NCBI RefSeq assembly: GCF_004216915.1
Contig: NZ_SGXD01000001.1
Coordinates: 124,001-188,000, forward strand
Direction of reading: 5' to 3'
Length of the DNA stretch: 64,000 nucleotides
DNA from: Motilibacter rhizosphaerae
Lineage (GTDB): Bacteria > Actinomycetota > Actinomycetes > Motilibacterales > Motilibacteraceae
The notes beneath the pieces were generated by a model. It was not told the origin of the DNA. It did not search any database and saw nothing but the letters and a program-made list of their open reading frames with translations. Both the position numbers and the translations under genes were made by a program. Shown here one piece after another: positions 46,181 through 54,263 of the stretch (positions are counted from its first letter, which is position 1; each line of letters begins with the position of its first letter).

Positions 46181-46942
46181 ATGGCGCGCATCCTCGTCAC
46201 CGGCTCGGCGCAGGGCATCGGGCGGCAGACGGCCGCGGACCTCGTCGGCCTGGGGCACGAGGTCGTCGTGCACGGGCGGGACGACGCACGGGGCCGCGCA
46301 GCGCTCGACGCCGTGCCCGGCGCGGCCGGCGTGGTCGTGGGCGACCTCTCCTCGCTGGCCTCGACGCGCGCGCTCGCGCAGAGCGCCGGCGCGTACGACG
46401 TCGTCGTGCACAACGCCGGGGTCGGAGGCGACGGGAAGCGCGAGACGACGGTCGACGGGCTGTCGCGGATCTTCCAGGTCAACGTGCTGGCGCCGTACGT
46501 CCTCACCGCCCTGCTGCCGGCACCGCAGCGCGCGATCTACCTCTCGAGCGGGCTGCAGGCCAGCGGCCGGCTGGACCTCGACGACCCGCAGTGGGAGCGG
46601 CGGCGCTGGGACGGGATGCAGGCGTACTGCGACTCGAAGCTCGCCGACGTCCTGCTGGCCCTGTGGGTCGCCCGCCGGTCGCCCGGCACGGTGAGCAACG
46701 CGGTCGACCCGGGCTGGATCAGGACGGCGATGGGCGGGCGCGGCGCCCCGGGCAGCCCCGAGGAGGGCGCGGACACCCAGGTCTGGCTCGCGACGAGCGA
46801 CGAGCCCGCCGCGGTCGCCAGCGGGCGCTACCTGAAGGGCCGGCGCGAGCAGCAGCCGAACCCCGCCGCGCGCGACGAGCGGCTGCAGGACAGGCTGGTC
46901 GAGCTCTGCGCGCGGCTCAGCGGCGTCGCCCCGGCCGCGTAG
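46181..46942 (+). CDS. Short-chain dehydrogenase/reductase
   Basis: 253 aa classical SDR. Cofactor motif VTGSAQGIGRQTA, structural NAG in HNAGVG, active-site Ser in YLSSGLQ and YxxxK as YCDSK, then NAVDPGWIRTAMGG. The Asp/Glu-poor position after strand 2 (VVHGRDDARG) favours NADP. The substrate is unknown. ATG 46181 starts 29 bases after the transferase, and the DedA gene begins 3 bases after its stop. Confidence 0.85.
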   Translation: MARILVTGSAQGIGRQTAADLVGLGHEVVVHGRDDARGRAALDAVPGAAGVVVGDLSSLASTRALAQSAGAYDVVVHNAGVGGDGKRETTVDGLSRIFQVNVLAPYVLTALLPAPQRAIYLSSGLQASGRLDLDDPQWERRRWDGMQAYCDSKLADVLLALWVARRSPGTVSNAVDPGWIRTAMGGRGAPGSPEEGADTQVWLATSDEPAAVASGRYLKGRREQQPNPAARDERLQDRLVELCARLSGVAPAA

Positions 46943-46945
46943 CCC

Positions 46946-47542
46946 GTGGACCTGCTGCCCGACCTGGGCTCGGTCGGGACCCTCGGCGCGTACGCGCTGG
47001 TCGGCGCACTCGTGTTCGTCGAGTCGGGGCTGCTGCTGGGCTTCCTGCTCCCGGGCGACACCGTGCTGTTCGGGGCCGGCCTGCTCGCCGGGGACCCGGG
47101 CTCCGGCGTCGAGCTGGGGGTGCTGCTGCCGCTCGTGCTGGTCACCGCGGTGGCCGGCGAGGCGCTCGGCTACGCGATCGGGCGCAGGCTCGGGCGACCC
47201 TGGCTCGAGCGGCGCATGCAGTCGGGCCGGCTCGACCCGCGCCACCTCGCCCGCGCCGAGGCCTTCACGCAGCGCTTCGGCTGGTGGGCGGTGGTGGCGG
47301 CGCGCTGGGTGCCGTGGATGCGGACGTTCGTGCCGCTGCTGGCCGGCGTCTCGGGGATGGGGCAGCGCAGCTTCACGACCGCCAACGTCGTCGGGGCGGC
47401 GAGCTGGGGCGGGGTGCTCGTGCTCGCCGGGTACGCCGCGGCGGGCGACCCGCGGCTGCGCACCGCCGCCCTCGTCGTGGGGGCGGTCGCGGTGGTCGGC
47501 TCGCTGTGCGCGGGTGCGGTCCTGCACAGACGGCGCCGGTAG
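46946..47542 (+). CDS. DedA-family membrane protein (first of two)
   Basis: 198 aa inner-membrane protein with about five hydrophobic helices. The DedA signatures are FVESGLLLGFLLPGDTVLF (conserved Glu and PGD) and ARWVPWMRTFVPLLAGVSGM (conserved Arg, Pro and Arg). DedA proteins flip phospholipids or the lipid carrier undecaprenyl phosphate. GTG 46946 is the start. A paralogue follows 9 bases later; carrier recycling would fit the adjacent glycan operon. Confidence 0.88.
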   Translation: MDLLPDLGSVGTLGAYALVGALVFVESGLLLGFLLPGDTVLFGAGLLAGDPGSGVELGVLLPLVLVTAVAGEALGYAIGRRLGRPWLERRMQSGRLDPRHLARAEAFTQRFGWWAVVAARWVPWMRTFVPLLAGVSGMGQRSFTTANVVGAASWGGVLVLAGYAAAGDPRLRTAALVVGAVAVVGSLCAGAVLHRRRR

Positions 47543-47551
47543 CCTCGCTGC

Positions 47552-48226
47552 GTGCCCCTCGCGACAGCAGCTGCCGCCACCACGACCGCCCTCGGCCCCT
47601 CCTGGATGCACCCGACCGAGCTCGTCTCGACGTTCGGGGCGTACGCGCTCGTCGCCGTGCTCGTCATCGTCTTCGCCGAGTGCGGCCTGCTCGTCGGGTT
47701 CTTCCTGCCGGGCGACTCGCTGCTGTTCATGACCGGGCTGTTCATCGCCGACGGTTCGATCCGCACGCCGCTGTGGCTGGCGTGCGTCCTGGTCGCCGCG
47801 GCCGCGGTGCTCGGCAACGCCGTCGGGTACGCGATCGGCTGGCGGCTCGGTCCCTCGGTGTTCGACAAGCCGGAGTCGCGGCTGTTCCGCCCGAAGCACG
47901 TGGCGCGCACGCACGAGTTCTTCGAGAAGTACGGCACCCGCGCCATCTTCCTCGCGCGCTTCGTGCCGATCGTGCGGACCTTCATCACCGTCATGGCGGG
48001 CGTGGGCCGGATGGACCGGCGCGCGTACTTCACCGCGTCGACCATCGGCGGCATCGTCTGGGGCGCCGGCGTCGTGCTGCTCGGCCACGCGCTGGGCGGC
48101 GTGGACGCGGTCAAGGACAACATCGAGCTCGCGCTCGTCGGGATCGTGCTGCTGAGCGTGATCCCCATCGGCCTCGAGTGGCTCCGGGCGCGGCGGGAGA
48201 GCGGGTCGGTCGGCTCGGCGGGGTGA
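47552..48226 (+). CDS. DedA-family membrane protein (second of two)
   Basis: 224 aa. It has the same signatures as its neighbour: FAECGLLVGFFLPGDSLLF and ARFVPIVRTFITVMAGVGRM, plus YFTASTIGGIVWGAGVVLLG. It is longer at the N-terminus and closer to typical DedA proteins than the upstream copy, so the pair probably arose by old duplication. GTG 47552 is the start. The gene ends just before the large repeat element. Confidence 0.9.
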   Translation: MPLATAAAATTTALGPSWMHPTELVSTFGAYALVAVLVIVFAECGLLVGFFLPGDSLLFMTGLFIADGSIRTPLWLACVLVAAAAVLGNAVGYAIGWRLGPSVFDKPESRLFRPKHVARTHEFFEKYGTRAIFLARFVPIVRTFITVMAGVGRMDRRAYFTASTIGGIVWGAGVVLLGHALGGVDAVKDNIELALVGIVLLSVIPIGLEWLRARRESGSVGSAG

Positions 48227-48257
48227 GCGGTGGCGCGCGGCGCGGTGGCGCCGGGAA

Positions 48258-48561
48258 GTTGATCAGGTTGCCTGATCATGTGCGCGCCAGACCGCACGAG
48301 GTGCACGCCGTACGGACGAGTTCTCGTGCTGCCGGCAGCCAGTTCGTGCTGCCGGGCGCTGGGGCACTGCGGCCGGGCGGCTAGCGGCGTGTGGACCGCC
48401 GTCGGGGCCAGGCCGCGGACGCCGTCGGGGCCAGGCCGTGCGCTGGACGGAGCCCGCACGGGCCCGACCGCACCAGGTGTGCGCCGTACGCACGAGATCC
48501 CGTACTGCCGGCGCCCAGTCCGTGCTGCTGGGCGCGAAGTCGATCGGGCGACCTGATCAAC
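48258..48561. repeat. Palindromic intergenic repeat element, copy 2 (double unit)
   Basis: The 370-base gap between the DedA gene and a converging small gene is almost filled by this element. Its ends carry the same 23-base core seen at 18.5 kb, inverted, at 48258-48280 and 48539-48561. Inside are two direct units of about 71 bases, 48291-48361 and 48467-48538, sharing CGCCGTACG, CACGAG and CTGCCGGC segments. Between the units an 18-base sequence is repeated at 48398-48415 and 48421-48438. No convincing gene lies here. Position suggests a two-way terminator or a small non-autonomous mobile element. Confidence 0.75.
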
Positions 48562-48596
48562 TTCCCGGCCGGTCGGTCCGGTCGGGCGCGGCGCGC

Positions 48597-48857
48597 CTAC
48601 CAGGTCGTCGGGTCGTCCCGCAGGTCCAGGTGCTGGCCGGTGAGCCCCGCGGCCCGGCGGCGGATGGCGTCGAGCGCCTGGCGGGCGGCGTCCTCGCTGG
48701 CGTAGCGGCCCAGGCCCAGCACGGTGTTGGCCGGGCCGGCGACGACCTCGGCACGCACGCCCCAGGGCGCGTCGCCGCCGACCTGCTCGAGGTAGACGCT
48801 GACGCACAGGTCGAGGTTGACCAGGTTGCCGCGGGCGGTCGTGACCCAGGTGGACAT
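48597..48857 (-). CDS. Small conserved-looking protein, function unknown
   Basis: 86 aa. ATG 48857 follows GGAGGAAG with good spacing. The N-terminal half (TWVTTARGNLVNLDLCVSVYLEQVG) reads as beta strands; the C-terminal half has one helix (SEDAARQALDAIRRRAAGL). It looks like short actinobacterial proteins whose beta hairpin contains LVNLD. There is no signal or membrane segment. It diverges from the ROK regulator. Confidence 0.65.
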   Translation of the reverse strand: MSTWVTTARGNLVNLDLCVSVYLEQVGGDAPWGVRAEVVAGPANTVLGLGRYASEDAARQALDAIRRRAAGLTGQHLDLRDDPTTW

Positions 48858-49011
48858 TCCGCTTCCTCCTCCGAGGCTCCCGGGCGCGCACCCGGAGCCG
48901 CGCGCGACGCTACCGCCTCCCCCACCAGCGCGTACGCACGGGCGCCCTCCGCGCGCGCTCCGCTGTGGTTGGATGAGGCGGAACGGCGGGGGCGCGACGA
49001 GGGCGGGCAGC

Positions 49012-50253
49012 ATGCGGGGGCGGGAGTCCAGCACGGTCCGCGACCTGCGCCGCAGCAACCGGGCTCGGGTCCTCTGGGAGCTCTACCACCAGGGCACGCT
49101 GAGCCGGCAGGAGATCGCCGTGGCCGCCGGCGTCAGCGCCGGCACGGTCAGCAACGTCGTCACCGAGCTCGTGGACCAGGGCGTCGTCGTCGAGGCCGGC
49201 CAGGAGGACTCCGACGGCGGACGCCCGCGGGGCCTGCTCCAGGTGGCCTCCGGCTACGGCTACGTCATCGGCGTCGACATCGGTGAGACCTCGATCGGCG
49301 TGGAGCTGTTCGACCTCTCCATGCGGGTCCTGGCGGCGCGCACGGTCACCCCCTCCGAGCGCCGCCTCGACGTCGACGAGGTCGTCCGCGTCGTCCTCGA
49401 CGGCATGGCCGCGGTGCTCGCGGAGTCCGGTGTCGCGCAGGAGCGGGTGCTCGGGGTCGGGGTCGGCGTACCCGGCCTCGTCGAGCACGGCGGGGACGGC
49501 GTCGTGCACGGGCCCACCGTCGGGTGGGACGCCGTCCCCCTGGGGCGCCTGCTCGCAGCCGGTACGGACCTCCCCCTGCTCGTGGAGAACGGCGCCAAGA
49601 CCCTGGGCCAGGCCGAGATGTGGTTCGGCGCGGGCCGCGGGGCGGACAACGCCGTCATCCTCCTGCTGGGCACGGGTGTCGGGACGAGCATCGTGCTCGG
49701 TGGCGCGCTGTACCGCGGTGCGGGGAGCAGCGCCGGCGAGTGGGGGCACACGACCGTCGTCACCGGGGGTCGGCTGTGCCGGTGCGGGGCGACCGGCTGC
49801 CTCGAGGCGTACGTCGGGGCGGGCGCGCTGCTGCGGCGCTACGAGGAGCTCACCGGCACCTCCGGCAGCGGCAGCCTCGAGGAGCGGACGGCGGACCTGC
49901 TCGCCAGCGACGACGCGGCGGCCCGCCAGGTGCGCGCCGAGACCGCGGAGTACCTCGGCGCGGGCGTCGGCAGCCTGGTCAACCTGTTCAACCCGGAGCG
50001 CATCGTCGTCGGCGGGTGGGTCGGGCGGCTGCTCGGCGAGGCGTTCCTGCCGGTGCTGCGCGAGCAGGTCGCGTCGCACGCGCTGGCGCTGCCGTTCAGC
50101 CAGACCTCGCTCGTCCTGGCCGAGCTCGGCCGCGACGCCATCGCCCTGGGCGCGGCGACGCAGCCCGTGGAGCGGCTGCTGACCTCGGGCGCGATGCCGC
50201 AGCAGCCCCCGCGCTCGGCCCGCCGCCCGAGCGACGCGGTTGGACGGCGCTAG
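49012..50253 (+). CDS. ROK-family transcriptional regulator (NagC/XylR type)
   Basis: 413 aa. The N-terminal winged HTH spans about residues 12-65 (LSRQEIAVAAGVSAGTVSNV), followed by a ROK sugar-kinase-like domain. That domain has the ATP motif GVDIGETSIGVELFD, VENGAKTLGQAEMWFG, LLGTGVGTSIVLGG, AGEWGHT and the zinc site CRCGATGCLEAYVG. It probably senses a sugar and controls the glucoamylase 89 bases downstream. ATG 49012 is the start, with GGGCGGGCAG upstream. Confidence 0.88.
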   Translation: MRGRESSTVRDLRRSNRARVLWELYHQGTLSRQEIAVAAGVSAGTVSNVVTELVDQGVVVEAGQEDSDGGRPRGLLQVASGYGYVIGVDIGETSIGVELFDLSMRVLAARTVTPSERRLDVDEVVRVVLDGMAAVLAESGVAQERVLGVGVGVPGLVEHGGDGVVHGPTVGWDAVPLGRLLAAGTDLPLLVENGAKTLGQAEMWFGAGRGADNAVILLLGTGVGTSIVLGGALYRGAGSSAGEWGHTTVVTGGRLCRCGATGCLEAYVGAGALLRRYEELTGTSGSGSLEERTADLLASDDAAARQVRAETAEYLGAGVGSLVNLFNPERIVVGGWVGRLLGEAFLPVLREQVASHALALPFSQTSLVLAELGRDAIALGAATQPVERLLTSGAMPQQPPRSARRPSDAVGRR

Positions 50254-50342
50254 AGCGGGTAGCGCGCACGTAGCCCCGGCCCCTGGCCGCCAGCCGGCCC
50301 GGCGACGGCCCGGGCGGAGCCGCTGCCAACGGGGAGGCGCGC

Positions 50343-52571
50343 GTGTCCAGCCGTCCATCCAGTCGCCCAGCCGGCGACGCGGTCCTGCGCCGCGCTCTCG
50401 CCGCCGGTGTCCCGCTCGCCCTGGGCGCCGCGGTCGTCGGGCCCAGCGCCCCCGCAGTCGCGGCGTCGAGCGGAGCCGCGCCCGGCGGCCCCGGCACCCA
50501 CGCGACGTGGGAGCCGGCCGACAAGCACGGCTTCGGCACCGCGATCGGCACCGGCACCCACAGCCCGGTGTGGTTCACCCTGCGCCAGGGCGGCCTGTCC
50601 GAGGTCTTCTACCCCGACCTCGGCACGCCCGCGCTCCGCTCGCTCCACTTCGTGGTGACCGACGCGCGCACCGGCACCGCCAGCACCGCCGTGCCGACGA
50701 CGACGCGGCAGGCCGACAGCCGCAGCCTGCGCTACACCCAGGTCTCGACCTCGGCCGGCCACTGGCGCCTGACGACGCAGTACGTGACGGACGCCGCCCG
50801 CGCCTCGGTCGTCGTCTCGCTGCGCCTCGACTCCCTGGACCGGCGGACGTACTCGGTCTTCGCGGTGGCCGATCCCGCCCTGGGCGACGATGGGGACGAC
50901 GACAGCGCGCGCGTCGGCGGCGGGAGCCTGACGGCGTACGACTCCTCGTCGGCGCTCGCGCTCGAGGCGAGCGGCGGCTTCTCCGCGCGCACCGCCGGCT
51001 ACGCCGGGACCCGCAGCGACGGAGCGCTCGACCTCGCCGACGGACGGCTCGACTCGGCGTACGCGACGGCGGGGAAGGGCGACGTCGCCGTCACCGGCCG
51101 GCTGCACGTCGACGGGCGCAGCCGGCGTACGGCGACGCTCGCGCTCGGCTTCGGCGCGACCCGCAGTGCCGCCCTCGCGGTGGCCGGACGCTCGCTGGCC
51201 CAGGGCTTCGCCGCGGCGGCCACGGCGTACGACCGGGGCTGGCACGCGTACCTCTCGGGCCTGTCCGGCGTCCCGGCTGCGGCGAGCAGCCTGCGCAACG
51301 AGTACCTCACCTCGGTGATGGTGCTCGCGGCCAGCGAGGACAAGGAGCACCCCGGCGCGTTCGTGGCCTCGCCGACCGCGCCGTGGGCGTGGGGGCTCGG
51401 CATCAAGGGGCTGTCGCAGCCGTCCGAGGCGTACCACCTCGTCTGGTCGCGCGACCTCTACCAGATCGCGACCGCGCTGCTCGCGGCCGGCGACAAGGCA
51501 GCGGCCGGTCGGGCACTGGACTTCCTGCTGTCCACGCAGCAGAAGAGCGACGGGTCGTTCCCGCAGAACTCCCGCGTGGACGGCACTCCGGAGTGGGGCG
51601 GCCTGCAGCTCGACGAGATCGGGCTCCCGCTCGTGCTGGCCTGGCAGCTCGGCCGCACCGACGCGCGCACGATGGCGAAGGTCAAGGCGGCGGCGGACTT
51701 CCTGCTGTCCTACAAGGACAAGGACACCGGCCTCGCCGCTCCCTGGTCGCCGCAGGAGCGCTGGGAGAACCAGGCCGGGTACTCGCCCGCGACGATCGCC
51801 GCGGAGGTCGCGGGGCTGGTCTGCGCGGCGGACCTCGCCCGTCGCGCGGGCGACACCGCCGACGCGGACCGCTGGATGGCGACGGCGAAGTCCTGGCAGG
51901 CCGCGCTCGCGGGCTGGACCGTGACGACGACCGGCCCGTACTCCTCGCAGGCGTACTTCCTGCGGCTCACCAAGGACGGCAAGCCCGACGCCGGCACGAC
52001 CTACAACGTCGGTGACGGTGGCCCCACGCTCGACCAGCGCGCGGTCGTCGACCCGAGCTTCCTCGACGTGGTCCGCCTCGGCCTCGTCAGCGCGAGCGAC
52101 CCCGTCGTGCAGAACACCGTCAAGGTCGTCGACGACCGGCTCGCGGTCTCGACGCCGTACGGCCTGCTGTGGCACCGCTTCACCGGGGACGGCTACGGCG
52201 AGACGCGGACCGGCGGCCCGTGGACGATCACGAAGCCGCGGACGGGCACGACGTCCGGCCGCGCGTGGCCGATCTTCGCCGGCGAGCGCGGCGAGTACGA
52301 GCTGCTGGCGGGCGACCCCAAGCGCGCGGCGCAGCGGCTGCGGACCATGGCCGACACCGCGAACGACGGTGGCCTCATCGCCGAGCAGGTCTGGGACGGG
52401 CGCGCCCCCTCGGGCACGGGCGGTCGGCGGACCGGTGAGGGCACGACGTCAGCGACGCCGCTCGTCTGGTCGCACGCGCAGTTCGTCCGGCTCGCCGTCT
52501 CCCTGCAGGCCGGTACGCCGGTGGAGCGACCGTCCGTCGTGTCGTGCACCTTCCTGCAGCAGGGCTGCTGA
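50343..52571 (+). CDS. Secreted GH15 glucoamylase/glucodextranase-like
   Basis: 742 aa with a signal peptide ending near AVAASS (residue 42). Residues 50-310 form the N-terminal beta-sandwich of bacterial glucoamylases (GIGTGTHSPVWFTLRQGGLSE without the first residue, EVFYPDLGTPALRSLHFV). Residues 330-730 form an (alpha/alpha)6 barrel with HLVWSRDLYQIATALLAAGD, SFPQNSRVDG, SPQERWENQAGYSPAT (general acid among Glu472/475) and GLIAEQVWDG (likely base Glu681). It releases glucose from starch-like glucans outside the cell. GTG 50343 follows GGGGAGG. Confidence 0.9.
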   Translation: MSSRPSSRPAGDAVLRRALAAGVPLALGAAVVGPSAPAVAASSGAAPGGPGTHATWEPADKHGFGTAIGTGTHSPVWFTLRQGGLSEVFYPDLGTPALRSLHFVVTDARTGTASTAVPTTTRQADSRSLRYTQVSTSAGHWRLTTQYVTDAARASVVVSLRLDSLDRRTYSVFAVADPALGDDGDDDSARVGGGSLTAYDSSSALALEASGGFSARTAGYAGTRSDGALDLADGRLDSAYATAGKGDVAVTGRLHVDGRSRRTATLALGFGATRSAALAVAGRSLAQGFAAAATAYDRGWHAYLSGLSGVPAAASSLRNEYLTSVMVLAASEDKEHPGAFVASPTAPWAWGLGIKGLSQPSEAYHLVWSRDLYQIATALLAAGDKAAAGRALDFLLSTQQKSDGSFPQNSRVDGTPEWGGLQLDEIGLPLVLAWQLGRTDARTMAKVKAAADFLLSYKDKDTGLAAPWSPQERWENQAGYSPATIAAEVAGLVCAADLARRAGDTADADRWMATAKSWQAALAGWTVTTTGPYSSQAYFLRLTKDGKPDAGTTYNVGDGGPTLDQRAVVDPSFLDVVRLGLVSASDPVVQNTVKVVDDRLAVSTPYGLLWHRFTGDGYGETRTGGPWTITKPRTGTTSGRAWPIFAGERGEYELLAGDPKRAAQRLRTMADTANDGGLIAEQVWDGRAPSGTGGRRTGEGTTSATPLVWSHAQFVRLAVSLQAGTPVERPSVVSCTFLQQGC

Positions 52572-52628
52572 GGCACGCGTCACTCCCCGCACGGGAAGAA
52601 GCCCCGGGCGGCTCGGGTTGCCGCCCGC

Positions 52629-53693
52629 ATGAGCCGTCTGTTCTCCCCGTTGACCCTGCGCGGCACGACCTTCCGCAACCGCGCGTGGGTCGCGCCGATG
52701 TGCCAGTACACCTCCGTCGACGGGTTCCCGACCGACTGGCACCTCGTGCACCTGGGGTCGCTGGCGCGCGGCGGGGCCGGCCTCGTCATCGCCGAGGCCA
52801 CCGCGGTGACGCCCGAGGGCCGGATCACGCCGGCGGACGCGGGCATCTGGAGCGACGAGCAGGCAGCGGCGTACGCGCCCATCGTCGACTTCGTGCACAG
52901 CCAGGGCGCGGCCGCGGGCATCCAGCTCGCGCACGCCGGGCGCAAGGCGTCGACCAAGCGGCCGTGGGACGGCGATGGCTACGTCGAGCCCGCCGACGGC
53001 GGGTGGCAGACGGTGGGAGCCTCCCCGCTGGGCTTCGCCGACTGGCCCGCCCCGCGCGAGCTGACGGTCCCGGAGATCGGCGACGTCGTCCGCGCGTTCG
53101 CTGACGCTGCGGTGCGCGCTGATGCGGCCGGCTACGACGTCGTCGAGCTGCACGCGGCGCACGGCTACCTGCTGCACCAGTTCCTCTCGCCGCTGACCAA
53201 CCAGCGCACCGACGCGTACGGCGGCGACTTCGCGGGGCGCACCCGGCTCACGGTCGAGGTCGTGGACGCGGTGCGCGCGGTGTGGCCGGAGCACAAGCCG
53301 CTGTTCGTCCGCTTCTCGGCGACGGACTGGGTCGAGGGCGGCTGGACCGTCGAGGAGACCGGCGAGCTCACGCGCATCCTCAAGGCCCACGGGGTGGACC
53401 TCGTCGACGTGTCGAGCGGCGGTCTGGTGCCCGACGCGAAGATCGAGGTCGGCCCGGGCTACCAGGTCCCGTTCGCCCGCGCGGTCCGCGAGGCCAGCGG
53501 CGTCCCGACCGCTGCGGTCGGCCTCATCAACGACCCGAAGCAGGCCGAGGAGGTGCTGGCCGACGGCTCCGCGGACGCCGTGCTGCTCGCCCGCGCGCTG
53601 CTCCGCGAGCCGCACTGGCCGCTGCGCGCGGCCTTCGAGCTCGGCGACAGCGTGGACTGGCCGGTGCAGTACCAGCGCGCCGCGTGGCGCTAG
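52629..53693 (+). CDS. NADH:flavin oxidoreductase, old yellow enzyme (YqjM/NamA-like)
   Basis: 354 aa FMN-binding TIM barrel. The opening FSPLTLRGTTFRNRAWVAPM with Cys25 in PMCQY is typical of the YqjM/thermophilic-like class, where Cys tunes the flavin. IQLAHAGRKAS gives the His pair region, and ELHAAHGYLLHQFLSPLTN and RTDAYGGDFAGRTRL are hallmarks. It reduces activated alkenes or electrophiles with NADPH. ATG 52629 is the start. The gene converges with pyrE. Confidence 0.92.
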   Translation: MSRLFSPLTLRGTTFRNRAWVAPMCQYTSVDGFPTDWHLVHLGSLARGGAGLVIAEATAVTPEGRITPADAGIWSDEQAAAYAPIVDFVHSQGAAAGIQLAHAGRKASTKRPWDGDGYVEPADGGWQTVGASPLGFADWPAPRELTVPEIGDVVRAFADAAVRADAAGYDVVELHAAHGYLLHQFLSPLTNQRTDAYGGDFAGRTRLTVEVVDAVRAVWPEHKPLFVRFSATDWVEGGWTVEETGELTRILKAHGVDLVDVSSGGLVPDAKIEVGPGYQVPFARAVREASGVPTAAVGLINDPKQAEEVLADGSADAVLLARALLREPHWPLRAAFELGDSVDWPVQYQRAAWR

Positions 53694-53706
53694 GGACCGG
53701 CAGGTC

Positions 53707-54240
53707 TCAGAGGCCGAGGTCGGACAGCTCGTACGCCGCGAGGTAGGGCAGGCCGGCCTCGGTCACCTTCGGGCGCGCGCCGCGCTCGACGATGACAGCG
53801 ACGCCCACGACCTCGGCGCCCGCCTCGCGCAGCGCCTCGACCGCCGTGAGGACCGAGCCGCCGGTCGTCGAGGTGTCCTCCACCGCGAGCACGCGCCGGC
53901 CGGCGACGTCGGGCCCCTCGATGCGCCGCTGCAGCCCGTGCTGCTTCTCGGCCTTGCGCACGACGAAGGCGTCCAGCGTGCGCCCCTGCTGGCCGGCCGC
54001 GTGGAGCATCGCGGTCGCGACCGGGTCGGCGCCGAGCGTCAGCCCGCCGACCGCGTCGAACTCCAGGTCCTGCGTCAGGTCCAGCATCACGCGACCGACC
54101 AGGGGCGCGGCCTGCGCGTCCAGGGTGACCCGGCGCAGGTCGACGTAGTAGTCGGCCTCCTTGCCGCTGCTGAGGACGACCTTGCCGTGCACCACGGCCT
54201 TGTCGAGGATCTGCTGGCGGAGTTCGTCGCGGTCGGTCAC
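53707..54240 (-). CDS. pyrE: Orotate phosphoribosyltransferase
   Basis: 177 aa, standard length. It converts orotate and PRPP to OMP in pyrimidine synthesis. SSGKEADYYVDLRRVTLDA opens the domain, GLTLGADPVATAML contacts the base, VVRKAEKQHG is the flexible loop and VLAVEDTSTTGGSVLTAVEA is the PRPP-binding motif. GTG 54240 is the start; longer open frames upstream run antisense to nothing recognisable and are rejected. Confidence 0.95.
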   Translation of the reverse strand: MTDRDELRQQILDKAVVHGKVVLSSGKEADYYVDLRRVTLDAQAAPLVGRVMLDLTQDLEFDAVGGLTLGADPVATAMLHAAGQQGRTLDAFVVRKAEKQHGLQRRIEGPDVAGRRVLAVEDTSTTGGSVLTAVEALREAGAEVVGVAVIVERGARPKVTEAGLPYLAAYELSDLGL

Positions 54241-54263
54241 GGGGGCAGCGTACGGGGCGGTGC

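Noticed and set aside
42203-48088. A 1961-codon open frame on the minus strand
   Set aside because: It runs antisense across six well-supported plus-strand genes and has low-complexity Arg/Ala/Gly/Pro composition, an artefact of very high GC content.
48227-48596. Short reading frames in the repeat-filled gap after the DedA genes
   Set aside because: Frames on both strands are explained by the palindromic repeat units and lack ribosome sites or protein-like composition.
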